A stretch of 64,000 nt of DNA. Source: JAJDAN01 sp046583095. Lineage in GTDB: Bacteria > Myxococcota_A > UBA9160 > UBA4427. The stretch lies in contig JAYGDB010000222.1 of NCBI GenBank assembly GCA_046583095.1, positions 7,244 to 71,243 of the forward strand, written 5' to 3'. The notes beneath the pieces are model-generated. The model was not told the DNA's origin. It made no database searches and was given only the letters and a program-made list of their open reading frames with translations. Positions 36,230 through 44,451 of the stretch are shown in pieces (position 1 is the stretch's first letter; each line of letters opens with the position of its first letter). A program made the translations under genes and the position numbers.

Positions 36230-37807
36230 TCAGGCGCTGGGGGGCTGCCTGAGTCGCTGGGCGAGCAGGGGCCCGGTCCAGGCCAGCCACTCGCACAGGA
36301 CGGGCCGCGTGCGGCGGGGATCGATCAGATCGTGGACGCCGAAGATCTCGGCGCGCGGGAAGGGTGAGCGACCCTGGGCGAGTTTCTCCTCCAGCTCTCG
36401 TCGCTTGGCCTCCGGATCCTCGGCGGCCGCAATCTCGCGCCGGAACGCTACGGCGACGCCACCCTCGAGGGGCAGCGCGCCACTCTCGGCCGAGGGCCAG
36501 GCCAGCACGGTTCCGTAGGGACCGAAGTGGGCAGCGGCGGCGACGCCGTAGGCCTTGCGGACGTGCACCGACACCCAGGGCACCGTCGACTCGACCACGG
36601 CGACGATCGCGTCCACGCCGTGGCGGATGGTTGCCGAGGCCTCGGACTCGGCGCCGATCATGAACCCGGGCTCGTCGACGAAGCTGACGATGGGCAAGTG
36701 GAAGGTCTCGCACAGGTTCACGAAGCGGCGGACCTTCTGGGCTCCGTCGGCGCCCATCGAGCCGCCGTAGATGGCCGGGTCGTTCGCGAGGATGCCGACG
36801 GGCTGACCGTCGAGCCGGGCCAGCGCGGTGATCTGCGAGCGTCCGTAGCCCGCGGTCATCTCGAAGAGCGATCCGCTATCGACGACCGCCTCGAGCAACT
36901 TCCGCATTTTGTAGATCTTCCGGCGATCCCTGGGGATGATTTCGAGCAGCGCCTCCTCGCAGCGGCCGGGATCGTCATCGCTGGCGATCGTCGGCGGGAG
37001 CAGCGAGACGTTGGTCGGCAGATAGCTCAAGAAGCGCTTGATCTGGTCGAGGGCGTCGGCTTCGTCGCGTCCCACGTTGTCGACCACGCCGCTGCGCGAA
37101 TGGACCCGGGCGCCGCCGAGTTCGTCCTTTGTCAACTCGTCTCCCAGCGCGCGGGCGACGAGCGCCGGGCCGCCGATCAGCACCTGCGATGTCTCCTTCG
37201 TCATGACGGAGAAGTGCGAGGCCGCGAGTCGCGCCGCGGGAAATCCGGCCACCGCGCCGAGCGCCGCCGAGCAGACCGGCGCGATTCGCAGCACGCTCGC
37301 GATCGAAAGGAAGCGTTGCTCACCGAACATCTTCTCGGGCGCGGTTCGCGGCGGGGGCGTGCCGCCCTTCTTCTTTTTCCCCGCGTTGCTCGCCGCTCCG
37401 GCGACGCTGCCCCCGCCGCCTTCCAGGAAGCGGATGAGCGGCAGGCGGTAGTGGCGTGCGAGATCTTCCGAGTACACGCTCTTGCGCAGACCGGCGGGGG
37501 ATGGAGATCCCCCGCGCTGGGTGAAGTCCTCGCCGCCCAACACGACCGGCCGTCCCTCCACCTTCGCGAACCCGACGACGTAGTTCGCGGGAGAGAAATC
37601 GACGAGGTTGCCCTCTTCATCGCGCTCCGGGTGACCCGCGAGGGGTCCGTGCTCGTGAAAGCTGCCCGGGTCCGCCATGTGGTCGATTCGCTCGCGCACG
37701 TTGAGCCGCCCGCGCGCGTGTTGTTTCTCGACGGCTTCGTCGCCACCCATCTTGCGGGCGAGTTCCCGGCGCTCCTCGATCTCTTCGACTTCTCGCTTCC
37801 AGCTCAT
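36230..37807 (-). CDS. Acyl-CoA carboxylase carboxyltransferase subunit
   Basis: From ATG 37807 the protein has 525 residues, usual for this subunit. Marks of the crotonase-fold carboxyltransferase are the N-terminal KQHARGRLNVRERIDHMADP, then ARLAASHFSVMT, ILANDPAIYGGSMGADGAQK and IVSFVDEPGFMIGAESE, and GPYGTVLAWPSAESGALPLEG in the C-terminal half. It transfers CO2 from biotin to an acyl-CoA (acetyl, propionyl, methylcrotonyl or similar). No biotin carboxylase or carrier gene is in the window, so partners are elsewhere or it decarboxylates. A Lys-rich KKKKGG insertion occurs near residue 150. It follows the phosphodiesterase gene by 19 bases. Confidence 0.85.
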   Translation of the reverse strand: MSWKREVEEIEERRELARKMGGDEAVEKQHARGRLNVRERIDHMADPGSFHEHGPLAGHPERDEEGNLVDFSPANYVVGFAKVEGRPVVLGGEDFTQRGGSPSPAGLRKSVYSEDLARHYRLPLIRFLEGGGGSVAGAASNAGKKKKGGTPPPRTAPEKMFGEQRFLSIASVLRIAPVCSAALGAVAGFPAARLAASHFSVMTKETSQVLIGGPALVARALGDELTKDELGGARVHSRSGVVDNVGRDEADALDQIKRFLSYLPTNVSLLPPTIASDDDPGRCEEALLEIIPRDRRKIYKMRKLLEAVVDSGSLFEMTAGYGRSQITALARLDGQPVGILANDPAIYGGSMGADGAQKVRRFVNLCETFHLPIVSFVDEPGFMIGAESEASATIRHGVDAIVAVVESTVPWVSVHVRKAYGVAAAAHFGPYGTVLAWPSAESGALPLEGGVAVAFRREIAAAEDPEAKRRELEEKLAQGRSPFPRAEIFGVHDLIDPRRTRPVLCEWLAWTGPLLAQRLRQPPSA

Positions 37808-37826
37808 GGCCGCTCCCTGGGCTCCA

Positions 37827-38333
37827 TCAGAAGAGCAGGGTTTCGCATTCGAGGGTGGCGAGGTCGACCACGCCGATCGCATTGCGACCGGGCATGTGGC
37901 CCGCACACTCGCCGGGATTGAAGACGAGCGTGCCTCCGCGCTCCTCGAGGTGGTAGCAATGATCGTGGCCGTGGAGGATCAGGGCGGGGGCGGCTCCCCG
38001 GTCCTGGGCCTCCGGCAGGCTGTGCTCGAAGTCCTGTGGATCGTGCACCACCCACAGGCGGCGATCCTCCCAGTCGAGTTCGAGGGGCGGGTCCGAGAGG
38101 TGGATGCCGAAGCGCCGGGCGGCGCTCTCGAGAGAGTCGCGCTCCGGAAGGTCGTTGTTGCCGTAGACCGCATGCAGGGGAGCATCCAGCCCGGCGAGAA
38201 CCTCGAGGGTCTTCCCCTGGGTGATATCCCCGGTGTGGATGACCCGATCTACGCGGGCGTCATTCAGGATCTCGACGATCCGCGAGACATTGGGGAGGTG
38301 GTTGTGGGTGTCGCTGACGATGCCGATCCGCAT
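37827..38333 (-). CDS. Metallophosphoesterase, YfcE/MJ0936 family
   Basis: From ATG 38333 the product has 168 residues. Family motifs in order are RIGIVSDTHNHL (Asp and His ligands), VIHTGDIT, AVYGNNDLPERD, LWVVHDP, LILHGHDHCYHLEE and LVFNPGEC. These small enzymes use Mn2+ or a similar metal to cleave phosphodiesters; the physiological substrate is usually unknown. TACCGT ends 9 bases before the ATG without a Shine-Dalgarno sequence. The gene is 19 bases upstream of the carboxyltransferase and divergent from enoyl-CoA hydratase. Confidence 0.9.
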   Translation of the reverse strand: MRIGIVSDTHNHLPNVSRIVEILNDARVDRVIHTGDITQGKTLEVLAGLDAPLHAVYGNNDLPERDSLESAARRFGIHLSDPPLELDWEDRRLWVVHDPQDFEHSLPEAQDRGAAPALILHGHDHCYHLEERGGTLVFNPGECAGHMPGRNAIGVVDLATLECETLLF

Positions 38334-38393
38334 GGCCGGACGACGGTAGCCCAGGGCTATGCTGAGCCGCCTCGAACCCAGGAGGCGACGGCC

Positions 38394-39260
38394 ATGCCCT
38401 ACGAGACGCTGCTGACGGACCTCGAAGACGGGATCTTCACGCTCACCCTGAATCGCCCCGACAAGCTCAACGCGTTCACCGCCACCATGATGACCGACTA
38501 CCTCGAGGTGCTGGACGAGATCGACGAAAACGACGACGTGCGGGTCGTGATCGTGACCGGCGCCGGGCGTGGCTTCTGTGCGGGCGCCGATCTTAGTGAG
38601 GGAAGCGGCACCTTCGATTCGAGCGGCGGCGAGCAAGACGGTCCCCCGCCGGTCCCCCGGGACGGCGGCGGACTCGTCACCCTGCGCATCTTCGAGTGCA
38701 AGAAGCCGTTGATTGCGGCGATCAATGGCCCCGCGGTCGGTGTTGGCATCACGCAGACGCTGCCGATGGATATCCGGCTGGCCAGCGACCAGGCGAAGAT
38801 CGGCTTCGTGTTCGCGCGCCGGGGTCTCGTGCCGGAGGCTTGCAGCAGCTGGTTCCTGCCCCGGGTGGTGGGGATCAGCAAGGCGATGGAGTGGGTGGCG
38901 ACCGGCCGGGTGTTTCCGGCGGCGGAGGCCCATGCGGCCGGCCTCGTTTCGGAGCTACTTGCGCCGGAGGACCTGCTGCCCCGGGCACGAGAGTTGGCTG
39001 CCGAGATCGCGCAGAACACCAGCGCGGTCTCGGTCGCCCTGTCGCGGCAGATGCTGTGGAAGATGCTCGGTGCCGACCACCCGATGGAAGCCCATCGCAT
39101 CGACTCGCGAGGCATCCAGTACATGGGAAGCTCGGCGGACGCCCGGGAAGGAGTCCAGAGCTTCCTCGACAAGCGGTCGCCGGCCTTCGGGATGAAGGTC
39201 TCGCAGGACCTGCCTGACTATTATCCCTGGTGGAAGGACCGGGCCTTCGAGGGCGACTAG
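38394..39260 (+). CDS. Enoyl-CoA hydratase/isomerase (crotonase family)
   Basis: This 288-residue protein starts at ATG 38394 with AGGAGG 8 bases upstream. It has LTLNRPDKLNAFTATM, the oxyanion-hole segments RGFCAGADLS and AAINGPAVGVGITQTL, and FVFARRGLVPEACSSWFLPR, where Glu lies at the position of the second catalytic acid; the first acid is not obvious. It is somewhat long, with an extended C-terminal tail after the hexamer helix. It probably acts in fatty-acid or aromatic-acid beta-oxidation, hydrating an enoyl-CoA or shifting its double bond; specificity cannot be read. Confidence 0.88.
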   Translation: MPYETLLTDLEDGIFTLTLNRPDKLNAFTATMMTDYLEVLDEIDENDDVRVVIVTGAGRGFCAGADLSEGSGTFDSSGGEQDGPPPVPRDGGGLVTLRIFECKKPLIAAINGPAVGVGITQTLPMDIRLASDQAKIGFVFARRGLVPEACSSWFLPRVVGISKAMEWVATGRVFPAAEAHAAGLVSELLAPEDLLPRARELAAEIAQNTSAVSVALSRQMLWKMLGADHPMEAHRIDSRGIQYMGSSADAREGVQSFLDKRSPAFGMKVSQDLPDYYPWWKDRAFEGD

Positions 39261-39308
39261 ACCGCGGCTCCAAAGTCACTGACGGCTAGGCTGCGCGGTC
39301 GCAGCCGT

Positions 39309-39314
39309 TATCAT
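39309..39314 (+). promoter_or_regulatory. -10 element before the GMC small subunit
   Basis: TATCAT ends 8 bases before the GTG at 39323 with no purine-rich site between, suggesting a leaderless or nearly leaderless message for the two GMC genes. Confidence 0.35.
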
Positions 39315-39322
39315 TCGCCCGA

Positions 39323-39964
39323 GTGATTGTCTGGATCCTTCTTGCCCTGTCTGTCGCCTACGCGGTCTGGCGGCTGTTTCTCGGCTACCCGAAGCCGAGC
39401 GGGCCTCATCGCCTGCTGGCGCGCCGGGAAGCGGCCTTTCTAGACGCTGCGGCCGAGGCGATGTTCCCGCCGGGCGGAGCGATTCCGCTGTCGGGCCGGG
39501 ATGCAGACCTGCCCGGCTACGCGGAGGGCTTCCTCGTGTCTCTGCCCTCGCACCTGCGGTTGCAGGTGCGGGCGATGTTCATGCTCTTCGAGCAGGCGAC
39601 GATCTTCTTGCCGGCGAAGGGATGGGGCGGTTTCCGGCGCTTCTCGTCGCTCGCTCCAGAGCAGCGGGTCGAGGTGCTCGAAAGTTGGTCGCAGAGCCGC
39701 TTCTTCTTGCGGAGGCTGGCGTTCACGGCTCTTCGAGCGGTGCTGACGATGGGTTACCTCGGGCATCCGGTCGCGATGCGCTCCGTCCGGCTCGCGCCGT
39801 ACGACCTTCCCTCGCTGGTCTGCGAGGGCGACCTGCTGTACCCGCGGATCGGAGCGCATCCGGACAGCATCCGCTTCACCGAAGCCGATCTCTCACAGAG
39901 CGATGGCACACCCCTGGATCTCGACGGTCCGGTTCACCCCGACTACACGGGAGACACGCGGTGA
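39323..39964 (+). CDS. Membrane-anchored small subunit of GMC oxidoreductase (gluconate 2-dehydrogenase subunit 3-like)
   Basis: This 213-residue protein starts with GTG. One N-terminal membrane helix (VWILLALSVAYAVWRLFL) is followed by REAAFLDAAAEAMFPPGGAIP, a pattern of small subunits that partner GMC dehydrogenases (Pfam gluconate 2-dehydrogenase subunit 3-like). Positive charges right after the helix (PHRLLARREA) suggest the C-terminal part is cytoplasmic. No Tat signal is seen. Its GTGA stop overlaps the start of the large subunit, so the two are made together. Confidence 0.72.
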   Translation: MIVWILLALSVAYAVWRLFLGYPKPSGPHRLLARREAAFLDAAAEAMFPPGGAIPLSGRDADLPGYAEGFLVSLPSHLRLQVRAMFMLFEQATIFLPAKGWGGFRRFSSLAPEQRVEVLESWSQSRFFLRRLAFTALRAVLTMGYLGHPVAMRSVRLAPYDLPSLVCEGDLLYPRIGAHPDSIRFTEADLSQSDGTPLDLDGPVHPDYTGDTR

Positions 39965-41499
39965 GCGAGGACTCGACCCGGGGCGAGGTGCGCGTCTTCG
40001 CCCAGTACGACCGCGATTTCGACGAGGAGACCGACGTCGTCATCGTCGGCTCGGGCCCCTGTGGCGCCGTGGTCGCCTACGAGGTCGCGAAGGCCGGGCA
40101 CCGGGTTCTGCTCCTCGAGGAAGGGCCTCCCTTCACGCCGTCGGAGTTCGAGCTCGAGGGAAGTCGATCGATGGCACGCACGATGCGGGAGGGTGGGCTG
40201 CGAAGCACCCGCGGCACGATCCTGCCGACCATGCAGGCGATCGCGCTGGGCGGCGGGTCTCTCGTCAACTCGGCGATCTGTGTCCGCCCGCCGGAGTCGG
40301 TCTTCGAGCGGTGGGCGACGGGCTTCGACCTCGAGCGCACGAACCGCACGGAACTCGACCGCCACTACGACAGCGTCGGAGACTTCCTCGGCATTGCCCC
40401 GACACCGGAAGAGGTGCTCGGTCGCCGCAACACCTTGTTTCGGGATGGTTGCGACGCCCTCGGTTACGCGAGCGAGCCCATCAGCCGCAACGTGAAGGGC
40501 TGTCGAGGCAGCGGCGAGTGCTTCACCGGATGCCGCAGCCGTGCCAAGCAGAGCATGGACATCAGCTACATCCCCGCGGCGATCCGGCTCGGTGCACGCG
40601 TATTGACGTCTGTGCAGGTGCAGGAGGTGCTCCACACCGACACGCGGGTCACGGGTCTTCGCGGCCAGGTCGCCGAGCCATTTACGGGCAAGCTCAGCCA
40701 CCGCTTCCGCGTGCGGGCAAAGATCGTCGTGATGGCGGCGGGCTGCATGGCGACCCCCGTGCTCCTGCAGCGCAGCGGGAACCTCGCGAACCGTTCCGGG
40801 CAGGTCGGCGAGAACCTGCAGTTCCATCCGGGTATTGCCATAGCCGGCTTCTTTCCGGAGCGGACCGACCCCCAGTTCGGGGCGACCCAGGGCTATCACA
40901 GCCTTCACTTCCTCGACGAGGGCTTCAAGCTCGAGACCCTCTGGGCGCCCCCGGCCGTGATGGCGGTACGGATGCCGGGCTTCGGTCATCCGCTCCAGCA
41001 GATCTTCTCGGAGTTCCCGCAGATGGCGGTGTGGGACGCAATCGCCAGCACCCACAAGTCCCTCGGCAGCGTGCGACCTCGCCGCCGGGGCCTGGATCCG
41101 ACCCTCACCTGGAACATGCATCCCGACGACGTGCGCATCGTCGCGCGCGCACTCTGGGTGCTGGCGGAGATCTTCTTTGCAGCCGGGGCCACGAAGGTCA
41201 TGCCCGGCGTGAACGGCATTGCCGACGTGATGCACTCTCTCGACGAGGCCGAGCCCCTGCGCAGTCATCCCTTCAAGCCGAGCGATCTGGTCTCCGGTGG
41301 AAACCACGCCTTCTGTACCACCCGCATGCACGGGGATCCGAGCCGCGGAGTCGTGGACGAGGACGGCCTCTGCCACGACCTCGACAATCTCTACATCGCC
41401 GACACCGGGATCTTCCCACAGTGCCCCTCGGTGAACCCGATGTTCACCGGGATGGCCCTGGCCCACCGCCAGGCCGAGAAGCTGGTCTCGCGTCTCTGA
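39961..41499 (+). CDS. GMC family FAD-dependent oxidoreductase
   Basis: This 512-residue protein starts at GTG 39961, coupled to the small subunit. FAD-binding motif VVIVGSGPCGAVVAYEVAKAG lies at about 26-46 (GSGPCG), with the ribityl-binding segment LGGGSLVNSAICVRPP and ITDEDG-like VVDEDGLCHDLDNLYIADTG. The C-terminal SVNPMFTGMALAHRQAEKL belongs to the GMC substrate/FAD region, and a His (GNHAFCTTRMHGDP) is the likely proton acceptor. It resembles cholesterol-oxidase/choline-dehydrogenase relatives that oxidise alcohols. No signal peptide; probably held at the cytoplasmic membrane face by the small subunit. Substrate unknown. Confidence 0.88.
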   Translation: MSEDSTRGEVRVFAQYDRDFDEETDVVIVGSGPCGAVVAYEVAKAGHRVLLLEEGPPFTPSEFELEGSRSMARTMREGGLRSTRGTILPTMQAIALGGGSLVNSAICVRPPESVFERWATGFDLERTNRTELDRHYDSVGDFLGIAPTPEEVLGRRNTLFRDGCDALGYASEPISRNVKGCRGSGECFTGCRSRAKQSMDISYIPAAIRLGARVLTSVQVQEVLHTDTRVTGLRGQVAEPFTGKLSHRFRVRAKIVVMAAGCMATPVLLQRSGNLANRSGQVGENLQFHPGIAIAGFFPERTDPQFGATQGYHSLHFLDEGFKLETLWAPPAVMAVRMPGFGHPLQQIFSEFPQMAVWDAIASTHKSLGSVRPRRRGLDPTLTWNMHPDDVRIVARALWVLAEIFFAAGATKVMPGVNGIADVMHSLDEAEPLRSHPFKPSDLVSGGNHAFCTTRMHGDPSRGVVDEDGLCHDLDNLYIADTGIFPQCPSVNPMFTGMALAHRQAEKLVSRL

Positions 41500-41597
41500 T
41501 TGCCCCCGCGGGAGCGGCTGCCGATTACCGCTTCACCCCGCAGGCGTCTGATCCGATCAGTCAGTAAGGCAACCCGTTCCCGGCCTGCGAGGAAGCC

Positions 41598-41942
41598 ATG
41601 AAGAGGCCCCGTGTTCTGATCCTGTGCGTGTCCCTCGGGTTGGCAGCCCTGCTGTCGGCGGGCCCGGCCCTCGCCCGTCCGTCGAACCGGACGGAATGTC
41701 GGCGAATCACCCGCCAGATCGATCACTTCAGGGATGTCGCCGCGATGGCGGCGCGACGGGGAAACGAGACCTGGTTCAACGGCACGGTCGATCACATCCG
41801 GCGCCTCGGGGAGCGGCGGGTTCGCCTCTGCCCGGAGTACCAGGAGCCGAACTACAAGGCCATTTACGCGCAGTGGACGAAGGCGATGATCAAGAGAGCC
41901 GCCAAGTTGTTCATCTCCTACTCGACGTTCGGCGCGTTCTGA
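41598..41942 (+). CDS. Small secreted protein, unknown function
   Basis: This 114-residue protein has a signal peptide (VLILCVSLGLAALLSAGPALA). The mature part is basic and helical (ECRRITRQIDHFRDVAAMAA, VDHIRRLGERRVRLC) with two cysteines that could form one disulfide, and ends with a hydrophobic KLFISYSTFGAF. GAGGAAG before the ATG is a reasonable ribosome-binding site. No family recognised. It stands alone between the GMC genes and a glutathione S-transferase. Confidence 0.7.
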   Translation: MKRPRVLILCVSLGLAALLSAGPALARPSNRTECRRITRQIDHFRDVAAMAARRGNETWFNGTVDHIRRLGERRVRLCPEYQEPNYKAIYAQWTKAMIKRAAKLFISYSTFGAF

Positions 41943-41994
41943 GGCAGGCACGACTGCGCTAGCTTGGTTCTCCTGACATCCCGGAGGACCCCCC

Positions 41995-42603
41995 ATGAAG
42001 CTCTACGATTCGAAGATGGCGCCGAATCCCCGGCGCGTTCGCATTTTCCTTGCCGAGAAAGCCATCGATGTGCCGACCGTCCAGGTCGACATCGGTGCCA
42101 AGGCAAACCTCGAGCCGGGATTCCTCGCCCTGAATCCTCTGGGCCGGGTTCCCGTCCTCGAACTCGATGACGGCACCTGCATCGCCGAGAGCGTCGCCAT
42201 CTGCCGCTACTTCGAAGGCCAGCAGCCCGATCCTGCCTTGATGGGTGTCGACGCTCAGGACGCCGCAGTCGTCGAGATGTGGCAGAGACGCATGGAGCAG
42301 CAGGTGCTCGAGAACATCGCGGGCTGCTTCCGGAATACCCACGACTTCTTCAAGGGCCGCATCCCCCAGGTGGCCGAGTACGGCGAGGTCTGCCGGGGCT
42401 CGGCAACGGAACGCCTGGCCTGGCTCGACGAGGTGCTCGCCGACAGTGAGTTCATCGCCGGCGATCGCTACACGATTGCCGACATTACGGCCCAGGTCGG
42501 CATCGACTTCGGCCGGGTCACGAAGATCGGGATCCAGCCCGACCAGAAGAACCTGGCGCGCTGGCACGAGGCCGTCTCGGCCCGGCCGAGCGCCAGCGCC
42601 TGA
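41995..42603 (+). CDS. Glutathione S-transferase family protein
   Basis: This 202-residue protein is a canonical GST. The N-terminal thioredoxin-like domain has LYDSKMAPNPRRVRIFLAEK, LNPLGRVPVLELDDGTCIAES (cis-Pro and the Glu-Ser pair for glutathione) and AICRYFE. The helical C-terminal domain has AGDRYTIADITAQVGIDF. It conjugates glutathione to electrophiles or reduces disulfides. CCGGAGGACC lies 10 bases upstream of the ATG. It is followed by an aldo/keto reductase gene 22 bases later, a plausible detoxification pair. Confidence 0.9.
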   Translation: MKLYDSKMAPNPRRVRIFLAEKAIDVPTVQVDIGAKANLEPGFLALNPLGRVPVLELDDGTCIAESVAICRYFEGQQPDPALMGVDAQDAAVVEMWQRRMEQQVLENIAGCFRNTHDFFKGRIPQVAEYGEVCRGSATERLAWLDEVLADSEFIAGDRYTIADITAQVGIDFGRVTKIGIQPDQKNLARWHEAVSARPSASA

Positions 42604-42625
42604 GACCCGGGAAGAGGAGGGCGCC

Positions 42626-43642
42626 ATGAAGCAGAATCGGCTGGGCCGAACGGGCCTCGTCGTCTCCGAGATCGGCATCGGGACGATGACCTTTGGCACG
42701 ATGGCGGACGAGTCCGAGAGCCATGCGATCCTCGACCGAGCGTTCGATGCCGGTGTCACCCTGCTCGACACGGCGGAGATGTACCCCGTTCCACCGAACG
42801 TCAAGTACGCGGGACGCTCGGAAGAGATTTGCGGCAAGTGGCTGAAGAACCGGCCACGCGACTCGGTCATCATTGCGAGCAAGGTGGCGGGCCCGGGGGG
42901 CGGCTGGTTTCTGGGCCCGCTTCGCTCGGGGCACACTGGGCTGGATCGTCACAACATCGAGCGCGCGGTCGAAGAGAGCCTGCGACGTCTGGACACCGAT
43001 TACATCGATCTCTACCAGACCCACTGGCCGGATCCCGACTTCCCGATCGACGAGACGCTCGAGGCCCTCGACCGGCTCGTCGAGGAGGGGAAGATCCGGT
43101 ACATCGGCTGCTCGAACCAGAGCGCCTACGGTCTGACCAAGAGCCTCTGGTCGGCGGACCGCAACGGCACCGTTCGCTACGAGACGATCCAGAACAATTT
43201 CAGTCTGGTGAATCGTCGCTTCGAGGACGAGTTGGCCGAGGTGTGTCGGCGCGAGCAGGTGAGCTTGCTGCCCTACAGCCCGCTCGCCGGGGGTGTGCTG
43301 TCGGGCAAGTACCAAGAGGGCAAGTGGCCCGATGGCGCTCGCTTCAGTCTGTACCGGAAGGACAAGGCTCGGGGGGCCAGCATGACGGCGCGCTTCATCA
43401 ACGAACGCAGCCTGGCGGCGGTCGACGGATTCGGGCAGCTCGCCGCGGACGCGGGGCACTCGCTCGCGACCTTCGCGACGGCCTGGACGCTCTCCCGCAC
43501 GTTCGTCGGGTCGACCCTGATCGGAGCTACGAGCGTCGCGCAGCTCGACGGGACCCTGGCCGCAGCGGGTGTGACCCTGACCGACGACGTCCTCGCGCAC
43601 TGCGACGCGCTGTCGCGAGAGATTCCGTACCCACTCGGATGA
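42626..43642 (+). CDS. Aldo/keto reductase
   Basis: This 338-residue TIM barrel starts at ATG 42626 with GAGGAGG upstream. The catalytic tetrad can be traced: Asp in TLLDTAEMYP, Tyr in the same segment, Lys in VIIASKVAG and His in LYQTHWPDPDF. NADPH binding is seen in YSPLAGGVLSGKY and the C-terminal RTFVGSTLIGATSVAQL. Similar to Tas-like AKRs. It reduces aldehydes or ketones in the cytoplasm; substrate unknown. Its stop overlaps the start of the metalloprotease gene (ATGA). Confidence 0.9.
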   Translation: MKQNRLGRTGLVVSEIGIGTMTFGTMADESESHAILDRAFDAGVTLLDTAEMYPVPPNVKYAGRSEEICGKWLKNRPRDSVIIASKVAGPGGGWFLGPLRSGHTGLDRHNIERAVEESLRRLDTDYIDLYQTHWPDPDFPIDETLEALDRLVEEGKIRYIGCSNQSAYGLTKSLWSADRNGTVRYETIQNNFSLVNRRFEDELAEVCRREQVSLLPYSPLAGGVLSGKYQEGKWPDGARFSLYRKDKARGASMTARFINERSLAAVDGFGQLAADAGHSLATFATAWTLSRTFVGSTLIGATSVAQLDGTLAAAGVTLTDDVLAHCDALSREIPYPLG

Positions 43643-44451
43643 GATCCTTCGCCGCGTGCGTCCTCGGCCTCGCGTGCTCCGTGTTCGTTGCTGAAGCGGC
43701 AACCGCGAAGGACCGCGGTGCCGACGGAAAGTTCGAGAAGCGCGTCTCGTCCCACTTCTTCCTGTACCAGGACGTGGATATCGACCGCACCTCGGGGTTC
43801 CGCGGATCGCGACGCTTCGAGAACAAGGTGCTCGAGACCCTCGAGTCCGCCTACGACTCGCTCGACGATCTGCTCGGGCTCCGGCCGTCCCGCCGGATCG
43901 AGGTGAGAATCTGGGATCCCGACATCTTCGATCGGGAGTTCGCTTCGCTGTTCCGATTCTCGGCGGTGGGCTTCTACTCGGGCAAGATCCACGTCCGCGG
44001 TGATACCGAACTGCGCGCGCCCCTGGTCCGCACCCTCCACCACGAGCTGGTGCATGCCGCCTGGGACGCGGAGGCGCCTTCGTTCCTGCTGCCGGCCTGG
44101 CTCAACGAGGGTGTGGCGCAGTGGTTCGGGGCACGCGGCGTCGGGCAGCGCAGGTTGAGCCCCGGCCAGGCGGGAGCGGTGGCGCAGCTCGGGGGCCAGG
44201 GGCTGCTGGTCTCGCTGCTGGACGCAAGCGCTTCGAGCTTTTCGCACCTCGAGCCCGAGTTCGCGCGAATCGCATACCTGCGGTCGTACGCGTTCATCGA
44301 CTTTCTCGCTCGCCGCCACGGGGACGACTCGCTCCGGCGACTGTGCAAGACCCTGGTTCGCAAGCGGAACATCGACCGCGCCTTCTCCGTGACGTTCGGG
44401 ACGGATCTCGACGGACTCGCGCGACGCTTCGTCTCGGAGTATGGATCGTAG
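43639..44451 (+). CDS. Predicted secreted zinc metalloprotease (gluzincin, peptidase MA-like)
   Basis: This 270-residue protein starts at ATG 43639, coupled to the aldo/keto reductase. It has a signal peptide (FAACVLGLACSVFVAEAATA). The zinc motif HELVH is near residue 135 (TLHHELVHAAWD), and NEGVAQWFGARG about 20 residues later supplies the Glu ligand of the gluzincin type. FLYQDVDIDRTSGF and LRSYAFIDFLARRHGDDSLR resemble the peptidase MA family. It probably cleaves proteins or peptides in the periplasm. The next gene, a beta-barrel, overlaps it by 11 bases. Confidence 0.8.
   Translation: MRSFAACVLGLACSVFVAEAATAKDRGADGKFEKRVSSHFFLYQDVDIDRTSGFRGSRRFENKVLETLESAYDSLDDLLGLRPSRRIEVRIWDPDIFDREFASLFRFSAVGFYSGKIHVRGDTELRAPLVRTLHHELVHAAWDAEAPSFLLPAWLNEGVAQWFGARGVGQRRLSPGQAGAVAQLGGQGLLVSLLDASASSFSHLEPEFARIAYLRSYAFIDFLARRHGDDSLRRLCKTLVRKRNIDRAFSVTFGTDLDGLARRFVSEYGS

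Noticed and set aside
36554..36770. Short frames opposite the carboxyltransferase gene
   Set aside because: Antisense shadows with no start signals or domains.
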